Below, one piece after another: positions 28,968 through 38,486 of a DNA stretch of 64,000 nucleotides. The stretch spans positions 4,092,001 to 4,156,000 of the forward strand of contig NZ_CP032155.1 of the NCBI RefSeq assembly GCF_008329905.1, given 5' to 3'. Positions within the stretch are counted from its first letter, which is position 1. The number at the start of each line of letters is the position of its first letter. The notes beneath the pieces are model-generated. The model saw only the letters and a list, made by a program, of their open reading frames with translations, was not told the origin of the DNA and searched no databases. The translations under genes and the position numbers were made by a program. The DNA comes from Mycobacterium sp. ELW1. Its GTDB lineage: Bacteria; Actinomycetota; Actinomycetes; Mycobacteriales; Mycobacteriaceae.

Positions 28968-30650
28968 TCAACCGTGCTTCGCCGGCACCCGCTGCCGACG
29001 CTCGGCTGCGCGGACGGCTGATCGGAACAGTGGTCCGACGACGCCGGGAAGCTGCTCCGGACGGCTCACCACCGCGTACGCGGCGGTGCCGAAGACGTTG
29101 CGCAGCTCTGCCGAGTCGACGCGTGCCCCCACGGTCAGGCACACGCAACCGGTACCTCTGCGGCGCGCCTCATTGAGCGCGCGGCGCGCGTCGGCTGCAC
29201 CGTAGTCGCGCTCGTAACCATGGTCGTAGGCAAGCCCGTCCGACAACACGACGAGGAGGCGCCGCGACGTGCCGCCACGCTCCTCGAGCACCCGTGCTCC
29301 GTGCCGGATGGCGGCGCCGAGTCGCGAATACGCGCCCGGCTGCACGCTGTTCAGAGTGCGCAGCACGTGGCTGTCGAGATGGTCGTCCATCCGCTTGATC
29401 GGCGTGATGTTCACGGCGGCTCGACCCTGAGAGTTGTAGCCGTACAACGCGACGCGATCACCGAGATCGTGCAGCGCGACAACGAGATCGGCGGCGGCGC
29501 TGCGTTGCTGCTCGTGGACTGTCCGGCCCACCGTTCCGGCCGCGGCCGACGAGCCCGATACGTCGAGCAGCACCAACACCGACAGGTCGCGGCGGCGACG
29601 CAGGCTGTCCAGATACACCGATTCGTCAGGCACCGATCCGGCCCGCACCTCCACGCGCGCGGACACCGCGGCATCGATGTCGATGTCGTCGCCCTGGGGC
29701 TGTCGGTGCCTGCGATGTAAACCCATGCCGAGGCGCGCGAGCGGCCGGCGAAACGCTACGGCATCGCAGATGGCGGCCGAAGCGTCCGGCTCGACCGTCG
29801 GTTCGACCTCACGGACCGTGCACCAGTTCGGGCGGTATCGCTGGTGGTGGACGTCCCACTCCGGATAGGTCAGGCCGTTCGCGCCGGCATCCGCGCCGCC
29901 CTCGGTCGCGGCCGGCGCAGTCGACGTGACCGCAGTGGCACCGCGCGTGGACACAGCGGCGCGATGCGTCGGCGTATCCGCACCCGGCGGCCCGCCGCCG
30001 GAGCTGCCCGCACGAGCGGACGACAGCATCTTCTTGAGCCATTTGCCGATGAAGCCGCCCCCACCGACCGGGCTGCTGAACAGGTCGGGACCGTCTGCCG
30101 CCGTGGTCGATTCGAGCTCCTCGCGCTCGGCCGTGGCGTCGCGTCGCGGAACGTGACCGACCGAGTCGCGGTCGGTCATCGCGACCCGGGATCCCATCGT
30201 CGCGAGTACCTGTCTCGGCCGGATCTCGCCGAAATGCGCAGGCGCGTCGGCGATCGGCGCCGAGCCTCTCGCGATCGCCAGCGACTCCGCGGCCGAGTGG
30301 CTGCCGCCGCAGACGCCCGGGGCGGCCGGCCACGCCGGCGCGCCCGGCAGCACGTCGGCGTTGGCCAGCACCGCGCGGTGCCCCTCGACGGCCAGGTACC
30401 GAGCGACCACCCGGGTCTTGCGACCCAGCGCTCGGAGGATCTCCGCATCGAGACTGCCCGCCGCGATCAGCGATGCTTGGACGGCGATGGCGTCGATGAT
30501 CGCGCGCCGGTCGCCGTCGGGATCGACGAAGATGCGCTGGCCGTCGGTCCACGACGGCGAGCCGGGCTCACCGGGCGCCACCACCACGGTGCGTCCCGCC
30601 AGAGCCGATGCCACGAGGGCCAGCGGGGCGAGTCGCTCGTCGTCCACCAC
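28968..30650 (-). CDS. VWA-domain protein, NorD/CbbO-like partner of the AAA+ ATPase
   Basis: 560 residues. The C-terminal third is a von Willebrand A domain with an intact MIDAS motif, LLDVSGSSA (about 390), and the later SDGLAYDHGYERDYGAAD segment. The N-terminal part is Ala/Asp-rich, with a basic LKKML stretch and a low-complexity linker. The annotated-style frame begins with TTG 30695. GTG 30650 has GGAGG six nt upstream and is preferred. It is first in the five-gene operon that ends with the P450. It presumably links the ATPase to its client protein. Confidence 0.83.
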   Translation of the reverse strand: MVDDERLAPLALVASALAGRTVVVAPGEPGSPSWTDGQRIFVDPDGDRRAIIDAIAVQASLIAAGSLDAEILRALGRKTRVVARYLAVEGHRAVLANADVLPGAPAWPAAPGVCGGSHSAAESLAIARGSAPIADAPAHFGEIRPRQVLATMGSRVAMTDRDSVGHVPRRDATAEREELESTTAADGPDLFSSPVGGGGFIGKWLKKMLSSARAGSSGGGPPGADTPTHRAAVSTRGATAVTSTAPAATEGGADAGANGLTYPEWDVHHQRYRPNWCTVREVEPTVEPDASAAICDAVAFRRPLARLGMGLHRRHRQPQGDDIDIDAAVSARVEVRAGSVPDESVYLDSLRRRRDLSVLVLLDVSGSSAAAGTVGRTVHEQQRSAAADLVVALHDLGDRVALYGYNSQGRAAVNITPIKRMDDHLDSHVLRTLNSVQPGAYSRLGAAIRHGARVLEERGGTSRRLLVVLSDGLAYDHGYERDYGAADARRALNEARRRGTGCVCLTVGARVDSAELRNVFGTAAYAVVSRPEQLPGVVGPLFRSAVRAAERRQRVPAKHG

Positions 30651-30690
30651 CGAGCACCTCCGCCCCTCCGGACCGACCCTGACGTCGTTG

Positions 30691-30706
30691 ACCAAATATC
30701 TGTTCC
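30691..30706. promoter_or_regulatory. Copy of the TetR-gene box upstream of the VWA operon
   Basis: ACCAAATATCTGTTCC matches ACCAAATATTGGGTTCC (23217-23233) except in the 2-3 central bases. It lies about 40 bp upstream of the first gene of the operon. A shared box at the regulator gene and the operon suggests that the tandem-TetR protein controls both. Confidence 0.5.
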
Positions 30707-30796
30707 ACCGTAGAGTTGGATCGAAGGGCAGTCAACTGCCTGCTGACGCGGTGTCGGGGTCGCGGTTGTCCGAACCGAATTGACAAGGGTGACGGC

Positions 30797-30856
30797 ATGA
30801 TCGACTTCGCGGGCCAATCAGTCATCGTGACCGGTGCCGGTCGCGGACTCGGTGGC
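30797..30856 (+). pseudogene. N-terminal relic of a short-chain dehydrogenase/reductase
   Basis: ATG 30797 begins MIDFAGQSVIVTGAGRGLG, the standard SDR start with the TGxxxGxG NAD(P)-binding motif. After about 20 residues the frame loses all similarity (GRRSRRRISRTSED) and stops at 30940. The rest of the enzyme, normally about 230 more residues, is absent. It is the truncated end of a deleted gene, left between the VWA operon promoter and the next gene. Confidence 0.7.
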
Positions 30857-31044
30857 CGACGAAGCCGACGTCGAATTTCCAGAACCTCCGAAGACGATGT
30901 CCCGACACTGATTCCACGACCGCGTCCAGCCGTCCGATGACCGACCGCTATCGGTTTCATAAAGGAATCGACACGGCCTTGTTTTGGCCGTGCAACCCGC
31001 TACCGTCTTGATGGCCAATCACGATCGACACGGACGGGGAAACG
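30857..31044. other. Intergenic sequence after the SDR relic
   Basis: About 190 bp without a credible gene. It holds the deletion scar of the SDR gene and presumably the promoter of the Pro/Ala-rich protein gene. No clear repeat or hairpin was found. Confidence 0.4.
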
Positions 31045-32175
31045 TTGTCACCGAGCACCTACGGGCGCGCCGTGTCGGTCGGTATCGCGGCCGCGACCGT
31101 GCTGGGCTGGGTGTCCAGCCCACTTGCCGGTGCTGACCCCAGCCCGGGCGTGCCCTGCGGCAGCATCATCGAACAGCTCGCCTCCTCGCCGACGGCCGTG
31201 CCTGACATGCTCGGCACCGCGGCCTCGGCCGCAGGTGAAGCACTCCCGAACGCCGAAGCACTGACGCCGGCTCCCGCTGCCGCTCCCGCCGCGCCTGCGG
31301 CTGCGGCGTTGCCGGTAGCCGCTGCGCCGGTGACAGACAGCGCGCTGACCCCCGCGCCCCCGGTCGCGGTGCCGGTGGTTCCCGCCGCCGCGCTGCCCGT
31401 GCCCATAGCGCCCGCTCCGGTCGTGGTGCCGGCCGCCGCCCCCGTCGCGGCGCCCCTGCCGGCTGCGGTGCCGGCACCTGCCGCCATGCCGGCCGCTCCG
31501 GCCGTTCCCATCGAGGCTGCCGCGCCGGTGCCGGCCGCCGCACCTGCCACCGATGCCGTTCCGGTGGCGAACATCTCGCCCGCGCCACCGGTGGCCGCCC
31601 CGGCCCCACAAGCCGCACCGCTCGTCGAGGCCGTCCCGACACCGCCGGTTGCGGCCGCTGAGCCCGCGCCGATCACCCCACCCGTCGCTGCCGCGCCGGA
31701 TGTCGCCGCGGTCCCCGCCCCCGGGGAACTCTTCTCGCTCACCCCGGAGCCCGCTGCTGCCACACCGATCCCGGAGGCCGTCGCGGCACCCCTGGCCGCT
31801 CCGGTCGAAGACTCCGCGGCCGCGCTACCGGCACCGGCTGCCGTTCCGCCCGCCGCAGCACCGGTTGTGGTGCCGCCCGCCCCGGTGCCGCTCGGCGCGC
31901 CGGTGCCGGTCGTTGCCGCACCCGCCGCGCCCGTGCCCGCACCGCCGATTCCCGCGGCGCTCACCACGTTGCCCGACGCGGCCGCGTTGGCGCCGCCGCT
32001 GCCGGTCCAGGCCATCGTCGACGCCATCCCGGGTGGACAACTGCTACCCGCCCAGATCCCGGTTCCCCACGATCTGATCTGCGAAGGCACCGCGTGGTCG
32101 GCCGCAGCGGGGACGGCTACATCGCAGCCGCACCACCCGGCCGCGCGCCCGCCGCTGTGGGCTGACACGCCGTAA
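31045..32175 (+). CDS. Pro/Ala-rich secreted protein
   Basis: 376 residues. A signal peptide (SVGIAAATVLGWVSSPLAGA, cut probably after GADP) is followed by a short Cys-containing segment (PCGSIIEQL). About 250 residues of Ala-Pro-Val low complexity follow, then a C-terminal segment with a second Cys (PHDLICEGTAW). The two cysteines may form a disulfide that closes the ends. This composition is like mycobacterial cell-wall Ala/Pro-rich antigens, but no specific family was recognised. The start is TTG 31045 after GGGGAA; no in-frame ATG is better placed. It converges on the hyp genes. Confidence 0.7.
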   Translation: MSPSTYGRAVSVGIAAATVLGWVSSPLAGADPSPGVPCGSIIEQLASSPTAVPDMLGTAASAAGEALPNAEALTPAPAAAPAAPAAAALPVAAAPVTDSALTPAPPVAVPVVPAAALPVPIAPAPVVVPAAAPVAAPLPAAVPAPAAMPAAPAVPIEAAAPVPAAAPATDAVPVANISPAPPVAAPAPQAAPLVEAVPTPPVAAAEPAPITPPVAAAPDVAAVPAPGELFSLTPEPAAATPIPEAVAAPLAAPVEDSAAALPAPAAVPPAAAPVVVPPAPVPLGAPVPVVAAPAAPVPAPPIPAALTTLPDAAALAPPLPVQAIVDAIPGGQLLPAQIPVPHDLICEGTAWSAAAGTATSQPHHPAARPPLWADTP

Positions 32176-32205
32176 CGAAAACTCGCGCCCCGTCGAGGAG
32201 CCGGC

Positions 32206-33375
32206 TCAGCAGATCCTCGGAAGTTGTTCGCCCAGTTCACGTTCGATCACCCGGGTGGTACCGAACGCGGTGCGCCCGACCACCATGCCCGGATGGTCCG
32301 TCACCACCCGGCCGATGACAACCGCCCCCGCACCGTCGGGCCGGGATCGTATTGCCGCCAACACGGCATCGCTGTGCGCCGGGTCGACGAAAGCCACCAA
32401 CTTGCCCTCGTTGGCAACCTGCAGCGGATCGAGCCCGAGGAAGCTGCAGGCCGACGACACCGCATCAGGAATCGGAATCCGGTGCTCGTCGAGTTCGATA
32501 CCGACGCCGGCGGCGCGGGCGATCTCGACGGTCGAGGCGACCAGCCCCCCGCGAGTCGGATCACGCAGGGTGTGTACGACGTTCGGGTCGGGCACCGCCG
32601 CCAGCATCGCCGCCACCAATCGGTGTAGCGGCGCGCTGTCGGTGACCACCGTCGTCCCGAAGTCGATTCCTTCGCGCACACTCATGATCGCCACGCCATG
32701 CTCGCCGAGATTGCCGGACACGATCACGTGGTCACCCGGACGCGCTTGCTCAGGCCCGATGCGGACGCCGTCGGGTATCACGCCGACACCGGCGGTATTG
32801 ATGAAAAGGCCATCCGCACTGCCTCTTCCGACGACCTTGGTATCGCCGGTGACGATGCTCACCCCCGCGGCGGCCGCCTGCCATCGTCTGGCGCGACGTG
32901 GCCACAGCGCGCGTCACGCAGCGCCCCCCGCGTCGGCGGCCGCCTTGCCCATCGTCTGGGCGACGGACCCGAGCACCTCGAGCTCCAAACCCTCCTCGAG
33001 GATGAAGCCGGCGGTCAACCCCAGCGGCTGAGCACCGCTCATCGCGAGGTCGTTGATCGTTCCATTGACCGCCAGGTCCCCGATATTGCCGCCCGGAAAG
33101 AACAGCGGGTTGACGACATAGGAATCTGTGGTCAGTGCAATACGCCCACCGGCAACGGCCAGCACCGCGGAGTCACGAGCCGGCCCACCATCCGAACCGA
33201 AGGCCGGCAGGAACAGGTTCTCGATCAGCTCCTCGGACAGGATCCCGCCACCGCCGTGCCCGAGCACTATCCGCTTGGTCTCCCGTAATGGCAACGGACA
33301 CACCCAATCCGACGGATCGACGGCGGCCGAAACCACGCCCCGGGTCGCTTCGCTCCTGCCCGCCGAATCAGACAT
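32206..33375 (-). pseudogene. hypE: HypE, interrupted by an in-frame insertion carrying TGA
   Basis: HypE dehydrates carbamoyl to a cyano ligand on its C-terminal cysteine for the hydrogenase Fe(CN)2CO centre. The N-part (33375-32914, 153 residues) has GHGGGGILSEELI, DSYVVNPLFFPGG and NGTINDLAMSGAQPL. The C-part (32862-32206) starts at IVTGDTKVV and keeps the terminal PRIC with the catalytic Cys. Both parts are in the same frame. They are separated by 63 extra bases (32863-32925) that include TGA at 32914-32916. Removing the insert would give AAADAG-VSIVTGDTKVV, the normal family sequence. GTG 32862 could restart translation but has no proper RBS. It overlaps hypD by 8 nt. Confidence 0.85.
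32881..32958. repeat. Imperfect direct repeat inside hypE
   Basis: ccatcgtctg occurs at 32881 and again at 32949, 68 bp apart. The bases preceding each copy on the + strand (gcggccgcc and neighbours) are also nearly the same. The second copy differs by two small deletions. The insertion that breaks hypE therefore looks like a diverged partial tandem duplication of hypE itself. Confidence 0.7.
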
Positions 33376-34471
33376 GCGCCGACGTTCCCAACCGCCGAAA
33401 CTGGTAGTAGGCCGCGCACGCGCCCTCACTGGACACCATGGTGGCGCCCAGCGGGGTACGGGGCGTGCACGTCGTGCCGAATGCCGGGCATTGATTGGGC
33501 TTGAGCAGACCCTGCAACACCTCGCCGCTGTGGCATTCGGCCGACTCCTGCACGTGCAGGTGACCGACACCGAACTTGAGTTCGGCGTCGAACTCGGCGT
33601 AGCGCGGCGAGAGCGCCCACCCCGACCTCGGGATCATCCCGATGCCACGCCACTGCCGATCGACCACCGTGAACACGTCGGCGAGCGTCTGCTGCGCCAC
33701 GGTGTTGCCGGCGTCGCTGACTGCCCGCGGATAGGCGTTGCGCAGTTCGGCGGTACCCGATTCGAGCTGATCGACCACCTGCCGCACGCCTTCGAGCAGG
33801 TCCAGCGGCTCGAATCCGGTTACCACGATGGGCACTCCAAACTTCTCGACGAGCGGCCCGTATTCCGCGGTGCCCATCACGGTGCAGACGTGGCCGGCGG
33901 CCAGGAAGCCCTGGACTCGGTTGGTGGGTGAGCTGAGAATGGCCGTCATCGCGGGAGGTACCAGAACGTGCGAGATGAGCACCGAAAAGTTGGTCAGGCC
34001 AAGACGTTGGGCGTGCAGCACCGCCATGGCATTGGCGGGGGCGGTGGTCTCGAACCCGACGCCGAAAAACACCACCTGCTTGTCGGGGTTGTCGGCGGCG
34101 ATCCGGGTGGCGTCCAAGGGCGAGTAGACGATCCGGACATCACCACCACGGGCGCGCACGCTGAACAGGTCGTGGCGGCTACCGGGCACCCTGAGCATGT
34201 CGCCGAACGAACAGAAGATGACGTCATCGCGGGCGGCAACCTCCAATGCCCGATCGATCATCTCCAGCGGGGTGACGCACACCGGGCACCCCGGACCGTG
34301 AATGAACTCGACCGCACCGTCGAGCAACTGGTCGATGCCGTTCCGGATGATCGAATGCGTCTGCCCGCCACACACTTCCATGATCGTCCAGGGGCGGCTG
34401 GCCTGGCGCCGGATCGCGTCGACGAGGGTCCTGGCGGCGGCCGGATCGCGGAACTCGTCGAGATACTTCAT
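33368..34471 (-). CDS. hypD: Hydrogenase maturation factor HypD
   Basis: Iron-sulfur scaffold that, with HypC, assembles the Fe(CN)2CO unit of [NiFe]-hydrogenase. 367 residues from ATG 34471. Conserved cysteine motifs are [10 protein letters not shown] near residue 33, [10 protein letters not shown] near 65, and the C-terminal set in [22 protein letters not shown]. Its ATG overlaps the hypC stop by 4 nt (ATGA). The frame is open much further upstream but runs through hypC and hypF. Confidence 0.96.
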   Translation of the reverse strand: MKYLDEFRDPAAARTLVDAIRRQASRPWTIMEVCGGQTHSIIRNGIDQLLDGAVEFIHGPGCPVCVTPLEMIDRALEVAARDDVIFCSFGDMLRVPGSRHDLFSVRARGGDVRIVYSPLDATRIAADNPDKQVVFFGVGFETTAPANAMAVLHAQRLGLTNFSVLISHVLVPPAMTAILSSPTNRVQGFLAAGHVCTVMGTAEYGPLVEKFGVPIVVTGFEPLDLLEGVRQVVDQLESGTAELRNAYPRAVSDAGNTVAQQTLADVFTVVDRQWRGIGMIPRSGWALSPRYAEFDAELKFGVGHLHVQESAECHSGEVLQGLLKPNQCPAFGTTCTPRTPLGATMVSSEGACAAYYQFRRLGTSAHV

Positions 34472-34743
34472 GCCGGCTCCCTCCTGCCCTGCCCCTCGGC
34501 GCCACCGAGTTCTTCGTCGAGCACGCCGAGTTCTCGGAACATCCGCAACGTTTCGTTGGCCGAGGCCTCGTCGAGTCGGGTGATCGCGAAACCCGCATGG
34601 ACGATTGTGTATTCGCCGATCTCCATGTCGGGCAGATATGCCAGGCACACGGTTTTGGTGGTGCCGCCGAAGTCGACGGTCGACATCCGGGTGCCGGCCT
34701 CCTCCCAGATTTCGATCACCTTGCCGGGGATTCCGAGGCACAT
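34468..34743 (-). CDS. hypC: Hydrogenase assembly chaperone HypC/HupF
   Basis: 91-residue chaperone with the invariant N-terminus MCLGIPGKV, whose Cys2 binds the iron unit and the hydrogenase large subunit precursor. [16 protein letters not shown] forms the OB-like barrel core, and the C-terminus is acidic. It overlaps the end of hypF by 28 nt and hypD by 4 nt, so hypF-C-D-E are tightly coupled. Confidence 0.96.
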   Translation of the reverse strand: MCLGIPGKVIEIWEEAGTRMSTVDFGGTTKTVCLAYLPDMEIGEYTIVHAGFAITRLDEASANETLRMFRELGVLDEELGGAEGQGRREPA

Positions 34744-37046
34744 ACGCCGTTCCTTTCCGATACAGCCGAGGCGGGCCCGTCGGCGAGCGTCGCGGCGGCG
34801 ATGGTCGCCTGGCCCAGCGCCAGCCCACCGTCATTGCAGGGCACGAGCCGGTGACTGAGCACCTCGAAGCCGCCCGCGGTGAGCACCTGCCGCAGGCCCT
34901 GCAGCACAAGGCGATTGGCGAACACGCCGCCAGTCAGTCCGATGACCGAAATCCCCGCCGCGCGAGCGCATTCGGTGGTTGCCGTCGCGGTCGCGCGGAT
35001 CACCGCGTCATGGAAGCCGGCGGCCAGGTCAGCAGCCGGTGTGCCGCGCCGCAGCCCCTCGACGATCGCAGCGATCACCGGCGCGGGGTCCAGCACACCG
35101 TCGGCGACACGGAAGTCCAACGGACTCGGGTCGCCCCGTCGAGCCAGGTGCTCGAGCTCCACCGCGGCCTGGCCTTCGTAGCTGACCTCCTGGCAGACGC
35201 CGAGCAGGCTGGACACCGCGTCGAAGAGCCGCCCCATGCTGGTCGTGGGGACACAGCCGAGGCCGCGCGGGATCTGCTGGCGCAGGATGTGCAGCGAGTT
35301 CTCGTCGAGCGCCGCCACCGGCGGCAGGTCGCCGGCCCACTCGATGCCGGCACGGTGCAGCAGGTCCAGGGCGATCCGAGCGGGATTGCGCACCGCGCCG
35401 TCACCGCCGGGCAACGCGAAATGCCGCACGTGGCCCACCCGCGTGAAGCGGGCGGCGTCGGTGATCGCCAGCAGCTCGCCGCCCCAGATGGTGCCGTCGG
35501 TGCCGTAGCCGGTGCCGTCGTAGGCGACCGCGATGACCGGCGTACCCAGCCGTCGGTGTTCGGCGAGCAGCGATACGGCGTGGGCGTGATGGTGCTGGAC
35601 GGCGATGACGGGCCGGCCCTCGGCGTAGCGCCGCGCCCACGCGGTGGTGGCGTACCCGGGGTGCAGGTCACAGGCGATCACGTCCGGGGTGCGATCGGTC
35701 ATGAACGCCAGATGCTCCAGCGCCGCTTCGAAGCAGCCCTGGGTCCGCAGGTCGGCCATATCGCCCAGATGGGAGGACATGTGGGCATGGCCGTCCGCGC
35801 CAACCAGACAGAAGGTGGTTTTCAGGTCGCCGCCGGTGGCGAGAATGACCCGCTCCGGTAGCGGGCCGGGCACCGACACCGGCAGCGGGGCGTATCCGCG
35901 CGAGCGACGCAACGGCAGGTGCGCGCCGCGGTCGTCGATCATCACCACCGAGTCCTCGCACGGCACGTGGATGGGACGGTCATGGGTGAGTACGGCGTCG
36001 GCCAGCCCGTCGATCCAGCCGAGGTCATCATCGCGGAACACGATCGGTGACCCGCCCCGGTTCGCCGACGTCATCACCAGCGGGACGCGGCCGAGCCGAT
36101 CGAACAGCTGGTGGTGCACCGGAGAGTAGGCGAGCATCACGCCGACGTCGGTCAAGGCCGGCGCGACATCGTCGGCCACCGTTCCCGGCCGGCGGGCGAT
36201 CAGCACGATGGGTGCCGACGGCGCGGTCAGGGCGATGCTCGCCGCGTCGTCGAGCACTGCGATCTCGCCGGCACCGGCCAGGTCGGCGACCATCACCGCG
36301 AACGGCTTGGCCGGCCGGTTCTTGCGGCGGCGCAGTTCGGCGACGGCGGCGGCATCGTCGGCACGGCAGGCGAGATGGAATCCGCCGATCCCCTTGACCG
36401 CGACGATCAGCCCGGCCCGCAGCGCGGCCACCGCCGCGCCGATCGGGTCTTCGAATGTCGACGAGCCGCCGGCGGGCTGCCACGTCAGCCGAGGTCCGCA
36501 CTCCGGGCAGGCGATGGTCTGGGCGTGATAGCGGCGATCCAGCGGATCGTGGTACTCGGCCTCGCACGCCGGGCACATCGGGAAACCGGCCATCGTGGTC
36601 GCGGGCCGGTCGTACGGCAGATCGGTGATCACGGTGTAGCGCGGCCCGCAGTTGGTGCAGGTGATGAAGGGATGCCCGTAGCGGCGGTCGGCGTTGTCGC
36701 GCATCTCGCGCAGACAGTCCTCGCACACCGCGATGTCGGGCGGAACGAGGGTGCGGGACTCGTCGCCACTCTGGCTGCCGATGATCTCAAACCCGTTGTC
36801 GCCGTGCGGTTCCAGGTGCCGGCTGAACAGTTCATCGATGCGCGCCATCGGCGGGGTTCGGTGCCGGATCGCCTCGATGGCCGCCTCGACGTCGGCTGCC
36901 GGGCCTTCCAGCTCGCAGTGCACCGACCCCGCGTCGTTGTACACGAAACCGCCGAGCCGCAGTTCGGCTGCGATCCGTGCCACCGCCGGGCGGAAACCGA
37001 CGCCCTGCACCACCCCGGCGATGTCCAGACGCACCCGCACGTTCAT
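34716..37046 (-). CDS. hypF: Carbamoyltransferase HypF
   Basis: Makes the thiocarbamate on HypE that becomes the cyanide ligand. 776 residues with the family's domains in order: acylphosphatase ([10 protein letters not shown], about 10-20), two CxxC zinc fingers (VCEDCLREM to [18 protein letters not shown] to CPECGPRLT), a YrdC domain ([15 protein letters not shown]) and a Kae1-like domain ([35 protein letters not shown]). ATG 37046 gives [11 protein letters not shown]; a TTG at 37076 is less likely. Its activity depends on HypE, which is interrupted here. Confidence 0.95.
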   Translation of the reverse strand: MNVRVRLDIAGVVQGVGFRPAVARIAAELRLGGFVYNDAGSVHCELEGPAADVEAAIEAIRHRTPPMARIDELFSRHLEPHGDNGFEIIGSQSGDESRTLVPPDIAVCEDCLREMRDNADRRYGHPFITCTNCGPRYTVITDLPYDRPATTMAGFPMCPACEAEYHDPLDRRYHAQTIACPECGPRLTWQPAGGSSTFEDPIGAAVAALRAGLIVAVKGIGGFHLACRADDAAAVAELRRRKNRPAKPFAVMVADLAGAGEIAVLDDAASIALTAPSAPIVLIARRPGTVADDVAPALTDVGVMLAYSPVHHQLFDRLGRVPLVMTSANRGGSPIVFRDDDLGWIDGLADAVLTHDRPIHVPCEDSVVMIDDRGAHLPLRRSRGYAPLPVSVPGPLPERVILATGGDLKTTFCLVGADGHAHMSSHLGDMADLRTQGCFEAALEHLAFMTDRTPDVIACDLHPGYATTAWARRYAEGRPVIAVQHHHAHAVSLLAEHRRLGTPVIAVAYDGTGYGTDGTIWGGELLAITDAARFTRVGHVRHFALPGGDGAVRNPARIALDLLHRAGIEWAGDLPPVAALDENSLHILRQQIPRGLGCVPTTSMGRLFDAVSSLLGVCQEVSYEGQAAVELEHLARRGDPSPLDFRVADGVLDPAPVIAAIVEGLRRGTPAADLAAGFHDAVIRATATATTECARAAGISVIGLTGGVFANRLVLQGLRQVLTAGGFEVLSHRLVPCNDGGLALGQATIAAATLADGPASAVSERNGVCASESPAR

Positions 37047-37176
37047 CGGATCGCCGTCATCCCGGGCCCCGGACAACGCCGGCGGAAGTCGATGCTCATG
37101 AACCTCCTGAGCAGATGAAGGCCACTCGCGTCGATGGGCTGTGCGCGCGGGTAGATCACCACCACGCTAATCCCGA

Positions 37177-37207
37177 GCTGCGAGGTCCACAATCACAATC
37201 TCGCAGC
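37177..37207. promoter_or_regulatory. Inverted repeat in the hypF/hypA divergent promoter region
   Basis: GCTGCGAG (37177-37184) and CTCGCAGC (37200-37207) are perfect 8-bp arms 15 bp apart. They sit between hypF (start 37046, minus) and hypA (start 37305, plus). The spacing of about two helical turns between arm centres suits a dimeric regulator. The 258-bp region has no other clear structure. Confidence 0.5.
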
Positions 37208-37304
37208 GAAAGTCTGCGTTTTTCCGTCCAAAAGGCCCTCGGCTGCGGCAGCGGAGCGCTGTAGGGTGCAGGCCTGCCCGACTCGGAAAACGGAAAGATC
37301 GACA

Positions 37305-37640
37305 GTGCACGAATTGTCGCTGTGCCATGCGATTGCCGGGGTGGTGCGGCCATACGCGGCCGGCCGCCGTGTCGATGTGGTGCGGGTGCAGATCGGCGCG
37401 CTACGGCAGGTGGTGCCCGACTCATTGTCGTTCTGCTGGACGCTGGTCCGCGATCACGAGAGCATGCCCGAGGCTGAGTTGGAGCTCGAGTTCGTCGCCG
37501 CGGAGGTGGCCTGCCACAGCTGTGGACAGCATTCGGAGATCGCCTCCCGCTGGACGGTGTCCTGCCCGCAATGTGAGAGCACCGACACCGAAATCGTTCG
37601 GGGCAACGAGTTCCTGGTCACCTCACTGGACGTGACGTGA
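37305..37640 (+). CDS. hypA: Hydrogenase nickel-insertion protein HypA
   Basis: Delivers nickel to the hydrogenase large subunit together with HypB. 111 residues from GTG 37305, with GGAAAG 8 nt upstream. The N-terminal MHELSLCHAI contains the Ni-binding Met-His-Glu. The zinc site is CHSCG and CPQC (about residues 70-90). The open frame extends 13 codons upstream, but the MHE motif fixes the start, since the Ni site needs a free N-terminus. Confidence 0.95.
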   Translation: MHELSLCHAIAGVVRPYAAGRRVDVVRVQIGALRQVVPDSLSFCWTLVRDHESMPEAELELEFVAAEVACHSCGQHSEIASRWTVSCPQCESTDTEIVRGNEFLVTSLDVT

Positions 37641-37664
37641 CCTGCGGAGCGAAAGGCAGTCAGC

Positions 37665-38465
37665 ATGGGTAGGTTTCATCGTCACGACGACGGCACCGTG
37701 CACAGCCACGAGCATCATTCCCATGACGACGGCGACCACGAGCACCTTTCCCACGACCACGGCGACCACAGCGGCTATGTCACCGGCTCGCAACGGATCG
37801 AGGTGCTCGAACACATCTTCGCCGAGAACGACACCCGGGCCGACATCAACCGGGCGGCCTTCGAGAGCAACGGAATCCGGGCGCTCAACTTGATGAGCTC
37901 GCCGGGTTCGGGGAAGACGACGGTGCTGGCGGCCACTCTCGACGAGCTTGCGGATGATCTCGCCGTCGGCGTGATCGAGGGCGATATCGCGACCGACCTC
38001 GACGCCGCCAAGCTCGGCGGCCGCGGCGCGCAGATCTCCCTGCTCAACACCAACAACGGCTTCGGCGGCGAGTGCCACCTGGATGCCCCGATGGTCAACC
38101 GCGCGCTACAGGGCCTGGAGCTGCCGCTGCTGGATTTGGTCATCATCGAGAACGTCGGCAATCTGGTGTGCCCCGCGGAGTTCGACGTCGGCGAGCACGC
38201 CAAGGCGATGGTGTACTCGGTGACCGAGGGCGAGGACAAACCGCTGAAGTACCCGGTGATGTTCCGCTCCGTCGACATCGTGCTGCTGAACAAGATCGAC
38301 CTGGTGCCCCATCTCGATGCCGACGTCGACACTTACATCTCGCGGGTCCGTGAGGTCAACCCGACGGCGACGATCCTGCCGGTGAGTGCACGCACCGGGG
38401 AAGGCATGGCGGCCTGGTTCGATTGGGTGCGCCGCTTCGCGTCCGCGGCGGCCACCGCGCTCTGA
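37665..38465 (+). CDS. hypB: Hydrogenase nickel-insertion GTPase HypB
   Basis: GTPase that drives Ni insertion. 266 residues. The first 36 carry 13 histidines alternating with Asp and Glu, a metal-storage region of the type seen in Rhizobiaceae HypB. The Walker A motif is SSPGSGKTT near 78, the dimer-interface metal site includes ECHLDAP, and NKID gives guanine specificity. It follows hypA by 24 nt with a GGAG-like site. It ends the + strand hypAB unit and converges on a P450 gene. Confidence 0.95.
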   Translation: MGRFHRHDDGTVHSHEHHSHDDGDHEHLSHDHGDHSGYVTGSQRIEVLEHIFAENDTRADINRAAFESNGIRALNLMSSPGSGKTTVLAATLDELADDLAVGVIEGDIATDLDAAKLGGRGAQISLLNTNNGFGGECHLDAPMVNRALQGLELPLLDLVIIENVGNLVCPAEFDVGEHAKAMVYSVTEGEDKPLKYPVMFRSVDIVLLNKIDLVPHLDADVDTYISRVREVNPTATILPVSARTGEGMAAWFDWVRRFASAAATAL

Positions 38466-38486
38466 GCCGGCACCCGGTTCGCGCGC

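Noticed and set aside
32914-32916. TGA in hypE as a selenocysteine codon
   Set aside because: The codon lies in extra sequence not found in HypE proteins, no conserved Cys is expected there, and no SECIS-like hairpin is evident directly after it.
32863-32925. hypE insertion as a small mobile element
   Set aside because: There are no terminal inverted repeats or target-site duplication, and part of it matches neighbouring hypE sequence, so a tandem duplication explains it better.
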